From JAZGGS01 sp963749485 (GTDB taxonomy: Bacteria; Bacteroidota; Ignavibacteria; Ignavibacteriales; Ignavibacteriaceae), in contig CAVVMV010000002.1 in NCBI GenBank assembly GCA_963749485.1, forward strand, positions 201,117-265,116: a stretch of DNA of 64,000 bases, written 5' to 3'. Below, piece by piece: positions 48,557-59,329 of this stretch. The position numbers and the translations under genes were made by a program. Under the pieces are notes generated by a model. That model had not been told where the DNA came from. It saw nothing but the letters and a program-made list of their open reading frames with translations, and ran no database searches. How positions within the stretch are numbered: position 1 is the first letter of the stretch; every line of letters begins with the position of its first letter.

Positions 48557-49966
48557 CTATTTCATTAAAATCAGTTTCTTTGTCTGTTTAAAATTATCTG
48601 CAGTCAAGCTGTAAAAGTAAATCCCGCTAGGAAGATCAGAAGCGTTCCAATCATATTTATATGTTCCCGCATTTAAATTTTCTGAAACAAGTGTTGATAC
48701 TTTTTCACCAAGTGAATTGAAAACACTTAGTGATACAAACCCTTCTTCCGGAATTGAAAATTGAATTGTGGTGCTTGGGTTAAAAGGATTAGGATAATTT
48801 TGCATCAAGGAATATTCTTCAGGAATTTCACCCTCTTCAATATTTATTCCCTGTATATTTTCTGTTAAAACCCAGGTCTGGTTTGTTAATGCGGGGCCAG
48901 TTGTAATTCCGCCAGATATTGCAACTCTGAGGATTTCAGGTTTAACGGGGGGAGACATATAATTAGTCCCACCGTAAAATGCCATTAGCGGGTTGGGTAA
49001 ATCCGGCTCGGGTTCATAAGTGTTGGTACTAATTAGATATCCGTAAGCAGCCAGAGATGGATCAAATGCACCGGTCGTACTACCGCCTGCGGAATATATT
49101 TCATCTTCTGATTCAGTGTAGTCGTAGTGCGCATAAACTGCTAGAGGACGATCTGTTTTATATTCCCAGTTAATTTGAAACCTATTCGATATATCAATCT
49201 CCCCCTTAAGGGTAATGTTGTTGGGTACAAAATTGCCCGTGACACCCGTTAGGCCAGCTGAAATATATAAAGATCGATCTAATAATGAATGACCAAATGA
49301 TGCTGTCCCTTCCGGCAGTGGGGTCGCATCTCTGAATGACATCGTATGAGTATTAAAATAAATTGCATGTACACGTAAAAGATCACCGTCTGCGACATTA
49401 TCCTGCAACCCCCCAATAATATATACCAATGAATCTTCAAAACCCTCTGCACCAGCAAAAAACAATGGATCGGGTAAATTCGGGAGTTGTGCCCAGGTAT
49501 TGGTGTTAATATCATATTCATAAAAGCTGGCAACTGCCGGAGATGGAAAGGGGGCATTGAAACCGCCCATGGTATAGATTTTATCACCTAATATTGCCGT
49601 TGCATTTGTCCTCAACGGCTCAGGTAGTGAGGCTATATATTCCCATGTATCTGTAATCAGATTATATTTTAAACAGGTAGCTGTTGCAACTCCCCCGCCT
49701 GTTGTATCGCCACCTAAAACATACAACCACGAGGTGTCGTTGCGTGTGTACATAACCGATCCACCGTAATAGCGCGGATGCGGCATGCTTGCGCCCTGCA
49801 CCCATCCACCTAAGGTAGTTTTCTCGAATGAAGAAACATACTGAAGTTCAATGTTATCACCTCCGTAAATTTCTTCCAGTGTTGTTGGGGCTTTTTGTGC
49901 CATCATATATGCACTAAAAAAAATGTATATAATGGTACTCAATAAAAGGTAATTCATCTTAAACAT
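48557..49966 (-). CDS. Kelch-repeat T9SS cargo protein
   Basis: Intact, 469 residues. Signal peptide ('IIYIFFSAYMMAQ'), then kelch-type blades with the 'YVLGGDTTGG...NLITDTWEYIASLPEP', 'YTMGGFNAPF' and 'YIIGGLQDN' pattern, consistent with a six-blade beta-propeller. The C-terminal sorting domain is complete: 'LMQNYPNPFNPSTTIQFSIP', 'GFVSLSVFNSLGEKVSTLV', 'ASDLPSGIYFYSL' and 'KKLILMK'. As an unbroken copy it serves as the in-window reference for the other two T9SS domains. It is convergent with the YCF48-like gene. Confidence 0.9.
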   Translation of the reverse strand: MFKMNYLLLSTIIYIFFSAYMMAQKAPTTLEEIYGGDNIELQYVSSFEKTTLGGWVQGASMPHPRYYGGSVMYTRNDTSWLYVLGGDTTGGGVATATCLKYNLITDTWEYIASLPEPLRTNATAILGDKIYTMGGFNAPFPSPAVASFYEYDINTNTWAQLPNLPDPLFFAGAEGFEDSLVYIIGGLQDNVADGDLLRVHAIYFNTHTMSFRDATPLPEGTASFGHSLLDRSLYISAGLTGVTGNFVPNNITLKGEIDISNRFQINWEYKTDRPLAVYAHYDYTESEDEIYSAGGSTTGAFDPSLAAYGYLISTNTYEPEPDLPNPLMAFYGGTNYMSPPVKPEILRVAISGGITTGPALTNQTWVLTENIQGINIEEGEIPEEYSLMQNYPNPFNPSTTIQFSIPEEGFVSLSVFNSLGEKVSTLVSENLNAGTYKYDWNASDLPSGIYFYSLTADNFKQTKKLILMK

Positions 49967-50400
49967 AACTACTCCTGTTTTTTTATTATTGTTTTATTTT
50001 AAATCAATTGCTATTCAAGAAAGTTTACAAAGTGTTTTATGAGTAATTGATATAAGGGTACCTAAGTACTTTTATTCCACAGGAACGATCGGCAGGAATA
50101 ATATCAGTGTTCTAACACAATTAAAATGAATTTAGTAATTAAAATATTAATAACAAACAATTGTTTTCCTATGGAAATCATAGGTAACTGGCAACTATCT
50201 TGTGGGGTTTGTCAAAGAAAACATCGAATACTGCAATAAACAAAGATATTTAATCGTTCAATCTCACTTCGTCTTGTAAAAAAGTGTAAAGATTGCTGAT
50301 TGTATTTTTGCAAAAAGTGGGCTGGGGCACATTCTTTATTTATATTCAGATCATCTGAAATCTGTTTTTTATCTTAGCAATTAAAAAAGGTTATCAACAA
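49967..50400. other. Intergenic region between divergent genes
   Basis: AT-rich, 434 bases, between the kelch cargo (minus) and the DUF2461 gene (plus). I see no coding frame, RNA gene or strong hairpin in it. Promoters for both genes are presumably here but could not be located with confidence. Confidence 0.5.
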
Positions 50401-51096
50401 ATGAACCCGAGTGGTGTGTTGAAAAATTTTCCAAAGCGAACTATCGGTTTTCTTAATAAACTTTCAAAAAATAATACGCGCGAATGGTTTGAAAACAATC
50501 GGAGTAGTTATAATTCTGATTTCCTTGAACCCCTGATTTATTTTGTTGAGGAAATGGGAGAGAAACTTTTAAGTCTCGATCCTGAAATTACCGCAATTCC
50601 AAAAATTGATAAATCTATTTTCCGTCTTCACCGTGATGTAAGATTCAGCAAAAACAAAGAACCATATAAAACAAATGCAGGAATATTATTCTGGAACGGC
50701 AAAGCAAAAAAGATGGAGTCGTGCGGATTTTATTTTCACCTTGAACCAAAAATGTTTGGTGTAGGTGCTGGTATGCATATTATTCCAAAGCATTTGCTAA
50801 AACCTTACCGCGATGCTGTTGTTGATCCGGTAAGCGGTAAAGAATTACACGGAATTGTAAAGAAGGTTGAAAAGAATATGCTGTATAAAGTTTCGGGCAA
50901 AAAATATAAACGTATTCCAAAAGGATATGATCCTGATTCTCCCTTTGCTGACTATTTATTATATGACGGTGTTTTTGGCTGGTACAAAAGTAAGAATGTT
51001 AAAGAATTGCATGATGGAAATGCAGTTGATATAATCTATAACATATTTAAAGATATGCTACCCCTACATCGGTGGTTTGAAAAAAATCTTTTATGA
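50401..51096 (+). CDS. DUF2461 family protein
   Basis: Intact, 231 residues. The family signature is present: 'TIGFLNKLSKNNTREWFENNR', read as 'FLNKLSKNNTREWFENNR', then 'KSIFRLHRDVRFSKNKEPYK', 'GFYFHLEPKMFGVGAGM' and 'KRIPKGYDPDSPFADYLLY'. Length matches the TIGR02453 type. It is cytoplasmic, of unknown function, and widespread in Bacteroidota and Proteobacteria. It stands alone on the plus strand and ends in a bidirectional terminator. Confidence 0.9.
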   Translation: MNPSGVLKNFPKRTIGFLNKLSKNNTREWFENNRSSYNSDFLEPLIYFVEEMGEKLLSLDPEITAIPKIDKSIFRLHRDVRFSKNKEPYKTNAGILFWNGKAKKMESCGFYFHLEPKMFGVGAGMHIIPKHLLKPYRDAVVDPVSGKELHGIVKKVEKNMLYKVSGKKYKRIPKGYDPDSPFADYLLYDGVFGWYKSKNVKELHDGNAVDIIYNIFKDMLPLHRWFEKNLL

Positions 51097-51102
51097 TCTT
51101 TT

Positions 51103-51139
51103 GCGGCTTTGTTAGAACCTTTTGACTGTGCAAAGCCGC
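51103..51139. terminator. Bidirectional terminator between DUF2461 gene and RND pump
   Basis: GCGGCTTTG (51103-51111) and CAAAGCCGC (51131-51139) pair perfectly over 9 bases with a 19-base loop. The stem is flanked by TTTT on the left and TAAAAAA on the right, giving a T-run on each strand. It lies between the two convergent stop codons. Confidence 0.8.
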
Positions 51140-51153
51140 TAAAAAAGCTACTA

Positions 51154-54100
51154 TTAGTTACTCTTAGTTTCCTGCTGGTATGCTGGTTCAAGTTCTAACC
51201 TGTTTCTCTTCCGGCTCTTTAACTTGTTTAGCAGTACACGTAAATCGCTTATAACATATAGCGTTGAGGGAAGCATAAGCAACGTTATGAACGTTCCAAA
51301 GATCAATCCCGCTGCAACAGAAACTGCCATTGGAACAAGGAACTGACCCTGTTCACTTCTAAGGAAAATAATCGGTGCCAACCCGGCAGCCGTTGTTACG
51401 GTTGTTAAAACAATTGGTCTGAACCTGCGCAATCCCTGCTTCCAAAAGCGCTTCACCAACTTCCATTCCAGATTTAACCATGGTGTTATATTTATGCACA
51501 AGCACAACGGAGTCGTTAACAATTATTCCAGCAAGTGCAACAATACCGAGGAAAGAAAGTATTGAAACCGGTATGCCCATAACATAGTGCCCAAGAACGG
51601 CACCAATAACACCAAGCGGAATTAGGCTCATAATAAGTAAGGTTTGCATGTATGATTTAAGCAGGAACATAAGAATTGTAAACATAATAACAAGTGCAAT
51701 AGCCATGGAAAAGACCATTGAGTCCAGCATTTTATCAACCATTTCTGATTGCCCGCCTAACTTTCTTGTAACTCCATCTACCTGCGAAAGTACGGATGGA
51801 ATTACTGACGCTTCAAGTTCCTGTAGCACAACTGCCTGGTCGTTTTTTGAATAATCAAGATCTGCATGAACTGTAACTGAACGCTCAGTATCTTCATGTC
51901 TTATTCTACGTAAACCTCTTTCAATCCTGAATGATGCAACTTCTTTAAAGGGAACATAATCGCCCGATGGTACTCTTACTTTCAGGTTTTCAATCTGGCT
52001 TATAGATATCCTTTCATCTTTTGTAAATCTTACCCAAACTTTTAATTCATCTCTTCCTCTTTGCAGACGCATAACTTCCTGCCCGTAAAAACCCTGGCGA
52101 AGCTGTGTTGTAAGGTCGCGAACAGTAAAACCGATTGCTTTTCCTTTAGGTTTTAACTCTACCACAAATTCGTTATTTCCCAGTGGTGTATCATCCTGAA
52201 TATCTTTAACCCCGTCTATCTTTTTAAGTTCTTGTTTCAGCAATTCTTTTGCTTTAAAGAGCTGTTCATAATCCGTACTGGCAAACCTTACAGAGATAGG
52301 TCTTCCTCCAAAACTCCAGCTGCCGACGGTAACGTTTTCAGCTTCGGGAACCGATCCAATATAATCTCCAAGCGCTTGAGAAAATTCGGCGATTGAGTAT
52401 TCCCGGTCTGCAGAAGATGGAAGAACAATAAAAATATTCAATACGCCGCCATTCATCCATGAAGTATAATTTTCAATCGGGTAAGCTTTTCCTTCCATTT
52501 CCCATTCGTGTGCAAAATCAACTGCTTTATCTATAACGCTGTACCTTATTACGTTTGCAACTTCTGCAGATGTGCCGGCGGGCATTTCAACCTGGATTCG
52601 TGCATAGGGCGGTTCAATTTCTGGAAAGAACTGTGCGCGAACATGCGAACCCTGGAACAACCCGGCAATAATTAATATAACTGCAAATACCGCAGCAGAT
52701 ACCGACCACCTGTTTCTCAAACAAAAAGCAAGAAAGTTTTTATATGCTGTGTTGGTTATCCATTGCAAAAACGTGTTAAGTTTCTTCCTCATCCTGGTTA
52801 ATAACCTGTCGTTCTCTGCATCGGGTATGAGTGCCCGCGAGTGTGCAATATGTGCAGGAAGAATTACTATTGCTTCAACTAAAGAGAAGAGAAGCGATAT
52901 AATAACCACTGCAGCTATTTGCCAAACATGTTTGCCAAGCATCCCGTAAAAGAAAAAGTAAGGAGTAAAGGCTACAATTGTGGTGATGATTGAAATTGTA
53001 ACAGGCTTTATAACTTCCATTGTTCCATCAATTGCCGCACGAATTGGTTTCTTACCATATTTTTCCCACTGCGAGTAAATGCTTTCGCCAATTATAATTC
53101 CGTCATCAACCAGGATACCAATTACTAATATTATTCCGAATAGACTCATCTCGTTAATTGTTATGTTCAAAGCCCAGAGAACAAAGAACATACCTAACAG
53201 CGAGATGGGAATACCAAGTGCAACCCAGAAAGCCAGACGCGCATTAAGGAATATCCCAAGCAGATAGCAAAACCATAACCAAGCCGATGAGCCCGTTTTG
53301 TGTCATCAACTGGATTCGTTCTTCAAGTTCTGTTGTTTCTTTTATAAATGTATTGAAGTGAACCAGCCCGGCATATTTTTGTTCATATTCTGCAGCAAGG
53401 TTTTCAGCAATTTCAACTATCTCTACAACATCCTCGTTGTTATTGTAAAAAATATTAAAGCCAACAGAGCGGCGTCCGTTATATTCAGAATACATCCTGT
53501 TCTCGGGCCACTGCTCGCGTATTGTGCATATATCGGAAAGATATATCTTTCGTCCGTCTATCGAGGAGGCGACTTCGATTCTTTCAAAATCAACCGCTTC
53601 GTATTTCTTTTCATAAGTTCTTATAAGAATTTCTTCCTGCTCTGTTAAAACTGAGCCGGAAGAAAGGTTTAAATTTGAATTGCGGATTGCCGTGGCTATA
53701 TCAGCAACAGTAAGTTTGTATCTTATCAGGTCTTCGGGGGATATTTCAATGGAAAACTCCCTGTCAGGAATCCCCCACCACCAGATGTTTGACATCTTAC
53801 CGGTTGCAAGCAGCTCATCTCTGAATTCTTCAACTATCTTTTTTAAAGTGAATAAATCATCGGGTCCGTAAATGCTGAACATTATTGCCCTGTTCCACAT
53901 AGTTCGCTGTGTAACAACCGGTTTTTCAGCTTCGGTGGGATAAGAATTAATGGAGTTAACTGAGTTTTTTATTTCCTGGATAGCGCGGTTCATATCATAT
54001 CCCTGGGAAATTTCCACAGTTACACTACCCCAGTTATCTGCAGAAGTAGATCTTATCTTTTCAATCCCTTCGAGCCCTCTTAAACTTTCTTCTATCTTAA

Positions 54101-54299
54101 CCACAATACCCTCTTCAACTTCTAATGCCGAAGCACCGGGGAAGGGAACGTCTATTTCAATTTCTTCTATTTCAAATTTTGGATTAATTCTTTTTTGAAG
54201 ATTTGAGAGAGCAAATATTCCCGCAATGCAGATTATTATCATAATCCAGTTTGTAATAACCGAATGCTTAATAAAATATTGTATGAATCTGGATGCCAT
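51154..54299 (-). CDS. RND-family efflux transporter, AcrB-like inner-membrane pump (frame broken twice)
   Basis: About 1048 residues. 'VITNWIMIIICIAGIFALS' is the first span, followed by a periplasmic porter domain ('DVPFPGASALEVEE', 'WGIPDREFSIEISPEDL'). The proton-relay acidic pair in span 4 lies in 'ILVIGILVDDGIIIGESIY'. The second half repeats the layout ('AQFFPEIEPPYARIQVEMPAG', in part) and ends with 'RFRPIVLTTVTTAAGLAP', the conserved motif after span 10-11. Frame is lost near 53250 (one extra t; 'LLLLGIFLNARLAFW' follows) and near 51445 (one extra a). It exports unidentified compounds together with the adaptor gene at 54331, 31 bases upstream in the same operon. No TolC-type channel gene is adjacent. 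Confidence 0.93.
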
Positions 54300-54330
54300 A
54301 TCTAATCCTTTTTAATAACTCAATTTTTGC

Positions 54331-55542
54331 TTATTCTGTTTGCGATAGCTGATTTTCTTCATCTACCTTGGGAACTTCTTCCTTCAGTTCAATTGATTCG
54401 TTAACCGATTTTATGTTCATACCGATAATCGGTTTCTGCAGTATGGTAGTAATAATTTTCATGTCATCCGGTACGTTGTTTTTAATTATAGCCACATCCC
54501 CCTGGATTGCAACAACCTCTACCTCTCTTCTTGCAAGCTTTCCATCTTCCATTGTATAAACATGGTCTTCGTTATCCACAACATATCTTGGAATTTTAGC
54601 TACATCATTCATCTTCATACCATCAATTTTAACAGAAACATAATTGCCGGGTAAAAAGGAAGAGTTTAGCTTACTGTTTTGAAAAGAAACATAAACATTT
54701 AAAGTCTGTGAATTCCTGTTAAGCAGTGTTTCTTTCCTGTAAATCTTACCAAATAAAACCTCGTCTTTATTCTTATCAGTAAAGATTTTTACAGTTGGGG
54801 TGCTTGAGAAATCAATAAGATTAATTTCATCAATTAGTAACGGAACAGCTATCTCAACATTCCTTGCATCACTAAGTGTAAGCAGCTGCTGCCCTGTTGA
54901 AACATAGCTTCCCTTGATTATCCCGCTTGAGTTAATGTAACCAGTAAACGGTGCAACTATTCTATGTTTGGAAAGTAGAATTTCCTGGTTGTTAACTGCA
55001 TAATATTTACTATAGATACCCCTTGTGCTCAGTTTTGTTTTTTCCTGCGGGTTTGATATTTCCGGCAGTTCAGGTATTGGTTCGTGTATATCAAGCTTGC
55101 TGAAATACTCATACCATTTCTGGTAAACTTCATCATCTTCAATTTTTATTTCGGGAAGAATAAGTGCAATAGAATTAACAAATTCCGAGCGTAGTGTATA
55201 GAGCCTGTTTTCAACTTCTCTCGAATCGATTTGCAAAACCAGTTCATCTTTTCGTACAAAGGTTCCATCTTTCAAATCGTTCTTCGCAAACATTACTTCG
55301 CCGGGCGCCTGGCAAACAACCTGTAATGTTTTTTGTGATTCGATCACACCGTTTCCTTCTATTTCCAGTACAAGGTCACCAAATAATACAGATTCTGTTT
55401 TAACCAATCTCACTTCCGGTTCAACTTCTCTTTTGTTGCTCTCCTTTTCAGTTGAGCCGAGGACAGACATAATCAGTATCCCCAGAACCACAATTCCTAC
55501 CACTGAGCCTGTTTTAATTAATGTGCTTTTTCTAAACTTCAT
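54331..55542 (-). CDS. RND efflux periplasmic adaptor (membrane fusion protein)
   Basis: Intact, 403 residues. One N-terminal span ('SVVGIVVLGILIMSVLG') anchors the protein, followed by a lipoyl-like half ('VVCQAPGEVMFAKNDLKDG', 'DELVLQIDSREVE'), a short helical hairpin, the second lipoyl half ('RIVAPFTGYINSSGIIKGSYV') and beta-barrel and membrane-proximal domains. The helical hairpin is short and mostly non-repetitive compared with AcrA. The C-terminus is extended and acidic. It is the first gene of the operon with the pump that follows. Confidence 0.9.
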   Translation of the reverse strand: MKFRKSTLIKTGSVVGIVVLGILIMSVLGSTEKESNKREVEPEVRLVKTESVLFGDLVLEIEGNGVIESQKTLQVVCQAPGEVMFAKNDLKDGTFVRKDELVLQIDSREVENRLYTLRSEFVNSIALILPEIKIEDDEVYQKWYEYFSKLDIHEPIPELPEISNPQEKTKLSTRGIYSKYYAVNNQEILLSKHRIVAPFTGYINSSGIIKGSYVSTGQQLLTLSDARNVEIAVPLLIDEINLIDFSSTPTVKIFTDKNKDEVLFGKIYRKETLLNRNSQTLNVYVSFQNSKLNSSFLPGNYVSVKIDGMKMNDVAKIPRYVVDNEDHVYTMEDGKLARREVEVVAIQGDVAIIKNNVPDDMKIITTILQKPIIGMNIKSVNESIELKEEVPKVDEENQLSQTE

Positions 55543-56181
55543 TTTCTTACCTATTAAAAGATTTATGTTTCATTGCTATTTAAGACAGCATACTTGCAAA
55601 TATTGTTACAATCAATTCAATAAACGCACTTTATTAATTACTGATGCGGTAAAAGTTAAGAAACGGAAACTTTTGTAAAAATTTAATTGTGTTGAATGGA
55701 AAATATCATATATAAAATCAAATATAAGGGTTTTCGAAATTAAATAAAGTGACATGGAACATGCTTTAAATTTCCCCATTCCAATACAGGTGTTTTATTT
55801 ATGAACCTCTATGCCTGAAAACAATCAACCACGTTGTCGTTCACTATGCCGGTTGATGTTGTTTTACCTCTAATCCTTCAAAATGAGAATCTCAAATGTT
55901 TCATATCAACACAATTAATTGTATTTATCAAATAAAAACATAGTAATTTTATCAGATTCCTTTAAGACCAATTGGTTTTTGCAGATAAATCATTAAATTA
56001 TAATTTGAAAATGTCTACTCCTTTTGGATCTATTATTTATTAAATTATAATCAAAAACCAGTTTTGTTTTTCAAAGGGAATTTATTTCTTTATTCAGGTG
56101 AGCAATTCCTTTTAGAGACATATTAGGGCCAACAATCCTAATATATTAAAATAAAATCAATATTAAAAAGCAGATAATTCA
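55543..56181. other. Long intergenic region between RND operon and GldL-like operon
   Basis: A 639-base AT-rich spacer between divergent operons. On the minus strand, 55809-55853, it holds a recognisable 3' end of a lost tag-like gene. A perfect 10-base palindrome ACCAATTGGT lies at 55967-55976, about 200 bases before the GldL-like ATG, and could be a regulator site. I see no RNA gene, and no convincing promoter in the rest. Confidence 0.5.
55809..55853 (-). pseudogene. 3' remnant of a second tag-like (3-methyladenine glycosylase I) gene
   Basis: Read on the minus strand, 15 codons give 'TGIVNDNVVDCFQA' and a stop, against 'TGMVNDHVVECFRY' near the end of the intact tag at 60256. About 32 of 39 bases match by my count. 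The residue aligned with the zinc-ligand His is Asn. Codons further upstream no longer match Tag, so only the tail survives. It is too short to exclude coincidence fully, but the ordered identity at the correct distance from a stop supports a remnant. Confidence 0.6.
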
Positions 56182-57458
56182 ATGCCTAAAAAACCATGGA
56201 AAAAATATTCCTGGAATATTCCGTTTAGCTATTGGTTAAAGTACAAATTTGCAGCTGATTACGAAAAATCTATTCAGGCAATGGTTTATGCTGGTGCGGC
56301 TCTCCTTGTAATAATAGTTGGATTAAGAGGGCTGGGTAATATAAGCGATGTTCCTATCATTCCCGATTTCCTTCTAAATCATGAAGGAAAAATAGATTCG
56401 AACTTTGTTATGATAGGGCTGCTTGTTGAGTTCACCATGTTGTGTCTGCTCGCTGCAGTCTCATTTTTTGCGCCCCGAGATAGCGACAGAGACCTTCAAT
56501 CGAGTATTAATAATCTTGCAGAAACGGTTGATACGCTCTCAGAATCTGTTCCATCGGAAGTTGGACAAACCCTAATGAAAAGTGCGCAGGAAACCAAAAG
56601 CGCTATTGAATCTTTTCTTAATAAAGAAATGGAAATTCTTGACAAAATTAAAAAGCAAACTGAGGAGCGGCTGCTTCAATTAAATGAAGATAATGTGAAA
56701 ATAAGACAAAATATCTCTCAAGGGAATTGTTGATTCAACCAACCAGGTTGGGATCTTTCTTCAAAACGAAAAAGAAACTCTCAATAGGTACAATTCCCTG
56801 GTTGAAAATTTAATTGCCGATACCAGAGATTCTTTCCAAAGTATTACTAGTAGCTTAAAAGAGGGGGTTAAAAACTCATCCGTTGAAACCAAGGGAGTAT
56901 TCGAACGTGAAAAGGAGTTGATAAACCAATTTTATAAAATCAATTCCGGACTTATTTCAAAAAGCGGCGAGGAGTTTCGTGAAGAATTACAAAAATTACA
57001 ATAATATGATCGGAAGTCTTGTAGCTGATGCAAGAGCAGCTTTTCAGAGTGTCACTAATAGTCTAACAGAGGGAGTAAAAAACTCAACCGCCTCATCTAA
57101 CGGAGTGTTTGAACGCGAAAAAGAGATGATAGATAAATTCTATAAGATCAACTCGGAACTTGTTTCCAGGAGCGGAGAAGAGTTCAGAAGTGTATTGAAA
57201 AATTATAATAATATGATGGAAACAGAGTCGGAAAGATTAAAATGGCTTTCAGCCAATCAGTTAAGACCGGCTGAATACATGCAAAAGACCAACAATACAA
57301 ATGACAAGCTAATTATGCATTTAGAAAATATTGATAACAGTCTTAAGATAATAATGAACGAAATGAGTGCCCCGGGTGATCGAAGCTTACCCAGGCATAC
57401 ATTTTACAAAAGGATTAAAATAAGATGGAAAAGGCTGTTTAACCAAACACCATCTTGA
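56182..57458 (+). CDS. GldL-like two-span motor-type protein with duplicated coiled-coil tail (frame broken twice)
   Basis: Two spans lie at about residues 34-50 and 75-97. The second reads 'NFVMIGLLVEFTMLCLLAAV' and has a buried Glu (residue 83), matching the 'IGLLTEA' span of GldL, whose Glu belongs to the proton path of the gliding/T9SS motor. A long charged helical tail follows instead of GldL's shorter coil. It contains a 69-residue unit twice: 'FQSITSSLKEGVKNSSVETK' and 'FQSVTNSLTEGVKNSTASSN', each followed by 'GVFEREKE' and 'FYKIN'. Breaks near 56722 (ggg for gg) and near 56978 are bridged by these repeats. About 425 residues corrected. First gene of a four-gene operon. The GldL link is my inference from topology and motif. 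Confidence 0.6.
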
Positions 57459-57464
57459 TTAGAA

Positions 57465-58019
57465 ATGGCAACCAGAAAAATCTCTTTTTATTTTGTACTT
57501 TATCTTGTGGTTCTTGTTGAACTTCTTGCTGTAATTGTCGAGCGGGACAACAGTGAGCTCGAGCTAAAGGCGCGACTTAAGGAATTTGAAACTATTCAGG
57601 ATAGTGTAATTTCTTCTTACAGCCTGCCCATTTTACTTAGTGTTCAGGAAGTTACAAATTGGCAAATTACCGGGCGTGATAGTTTACATATTCTAATATC
57701 GGTTACTAACCTTCAAACTCTGGAAGAGAAGGCGGGTGTTAGATATTTTTTTATTGATGACAAAACGAACAGCATCCGTTCCCTGGACTTTTCGATCATA
57801 ACGGATAAAAAAACCGGTAACGGGCACTTTTATTTTAAACCAAAGAATGTAGGAACTTTTAATTTCAATGTTTTTTGTTTGGTTAGAAGAAAATTACCAA
57901 AGTATCTTCCTGACGTAATACTTGAAGGAATTGTTAGGGAGATTGGAAGTGAGTTTACGGTAGTTAGTGACACGGTTGGTTTTAAAATTAATGCAACGGC
58001 ATCTAAAAAAGGACTTTGA
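57465..58019 (+). CDS. Single-span GldM-like partner protein
   Basis: Intact, 184 residues. A short basic N-terminus ('MATRKIS') precedes one membrane span ('FYFVLYLVVLVELLAVIV'), with a Glu inside the span. A helix follows ('NSELELKARLKEFETIQ'), then a beta-rich periplasmic domain ('PILLSVQEVTNWQITG', 'SLHILISVTNL') that looks Ig-like. This layout resembles GldM, which has one N-terminal span next to an Arg and several periplasmic domains, but this protein is far shorter. It starts 7 bases after the GldL-like gene. No canonical GldM signature is visible beyond topology, so the call is tentative. Confidence 0.5.
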   Translation: MATRKISFYFVLYLVVLVELLAVIVERDNSELELKARLKEFETIQDSVISSYSLPILLSVQEVTNWQITGRDSLHILISVTNLQTLEEKAGVRYFFIDDKTNSIRSLDFSIITDKKTGNGHFYFKPKNVGTFNFNVFCLVRRKLPKYLPDVILEGIVREIGSEFTVVSDTVGFKINATASKKGL

Positions 58020-58083
58020 CCAACCGGGAAGAAGTTAATTTGAAAATGTATTTATTAAATAGAGAGATCGTTGTAGAACTAAA

Positions 58084-59308
58084 ATGATGAAAACAATTTT
58101 AGCGTTTATCCTAAGTTTATTATTTGTGTTATCTTCATTTGCGCAACCGGATGAGTTGCGTTTCGGAGATCAAAATACGATTCAGGTACTTGATACTATA
58201 ATTGTTTTTGCAAAAGAAAGTTTTGATATTCAGGACAGACTCTCCGATTGGTCAAACAATTTCGCCGATATTGAATACACCGTAAGTATTTTTAATATTA
58301 TTGAGCAGGTTGGGGAATCTTACATTGGGTTTAGTAATTTTATCGGGGGATTGCAGTACAGAAATGGTCAGGTAAATTATTTTTCATCCCAAGATGTTTC
58401 GTTGAAATCAAATGTGAAGGGGGGTGTTAATCCTGGTGATTATGAAATTAGGATGGACATTACAATTCACCAACCCGGGGTTTTTTATGTGGTGGGTGAA
58501 ATAAAGGGCAAAAGTGAGCGCGGAATTTACTTTGAAGATGCGGGATATTGGGTGATAAACTGTATTGCCCGTGCAGAAAACAGGTTAACATATGATTTCT
58601 CGATAAAGAGATCGTATGATTTCGAAGAGATTGTTACCTATCGATTTGGAGGAAAGTATTTCTTTTGACTTCAGTATATCGGGGGCGCGGATGAATAATC
58701 TTTCCTCGTACCACTTCAAAGTTTATGAAGGAGATGACATAATTCACTCCGGGCTTGGGTCTTACATAAACCTGGATTTTATTACAAAAAATCCTGAAAT
58801 GGTAAATAAAACTTTCTCTGTTGAGGGGCTTTACAGTGGTAAGCTCATCCGATTTTTTAATCCGTCATTACCGGGGCCAGATTCAACGTATTGGCGCTTT
58901 GAGCTCCTGCCCCCCGAAAAACTTGAAATAAGAACAAATTGGATTCCACTAGATGAGTTTGAATTGATGAGCGAAAGAGATGTGATTGATGCCTTTGATT
59001 TGAGACTGATTGAAAACAGACAATTTTCGTTTGCCTGGTTAACCAACCAAGAGAAGGGCGCTATGATTACGCGACCTGACTTAATTAATGTCACAGTGAC
59101 ATGTGAACCGGAAGAGCTATTAAAAAGTAACTCCCCAACTTTCAGATTATATGAGGAAGATTACTGGCAGGTGATTGAATTAATTGTTGATCCGGTTTTT
59201 ATTAATAGCATTGCAGAAGATGAAGTTGAGACTGTGATTATTAGCATAAATTTTCAAACACAGTTTGGTGATCAGAAGAGTATGAGTTTTGTTGGAATTG
59301 TATTTTAA
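58084..59308 (+). CDS. Secreted two-part protein of unknown function in the GldL-like operon (frame broken once)
   Basis: Signal peptide ('TILAFILSLLFVLSSFAQ'), then a beta-rich part to about residue 190. Near 58640 the frame changes and continues 'DLEESISFDFSISGARMNNL', with further beta-rich sequence ('HFKVYEGDDIIHSGLGSYI', 'STYWRFELLPPEKLEIRTN') to 59308. About 408 residues corrected. The exported modules resemble the stacked periplasmic beta domains that form the distal part of GldM, so this gene could supply them as a separate polypeptide. That is inference; I recognise no named family. It follows the one-span gene after 64 bases. Confidence 0.55.
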
Positions 59309-59329
59309 AAATTAACCTTGGAATTCAAT

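Noticed and set aside
55967..55976. ACCAATTGGT palindrome as a firm operator for the GldL-like operon
   Set aside because: It is a single 10-base palindrome in AT-rich DNA about 200 bases from the start codon, too weak to call without comparative data.
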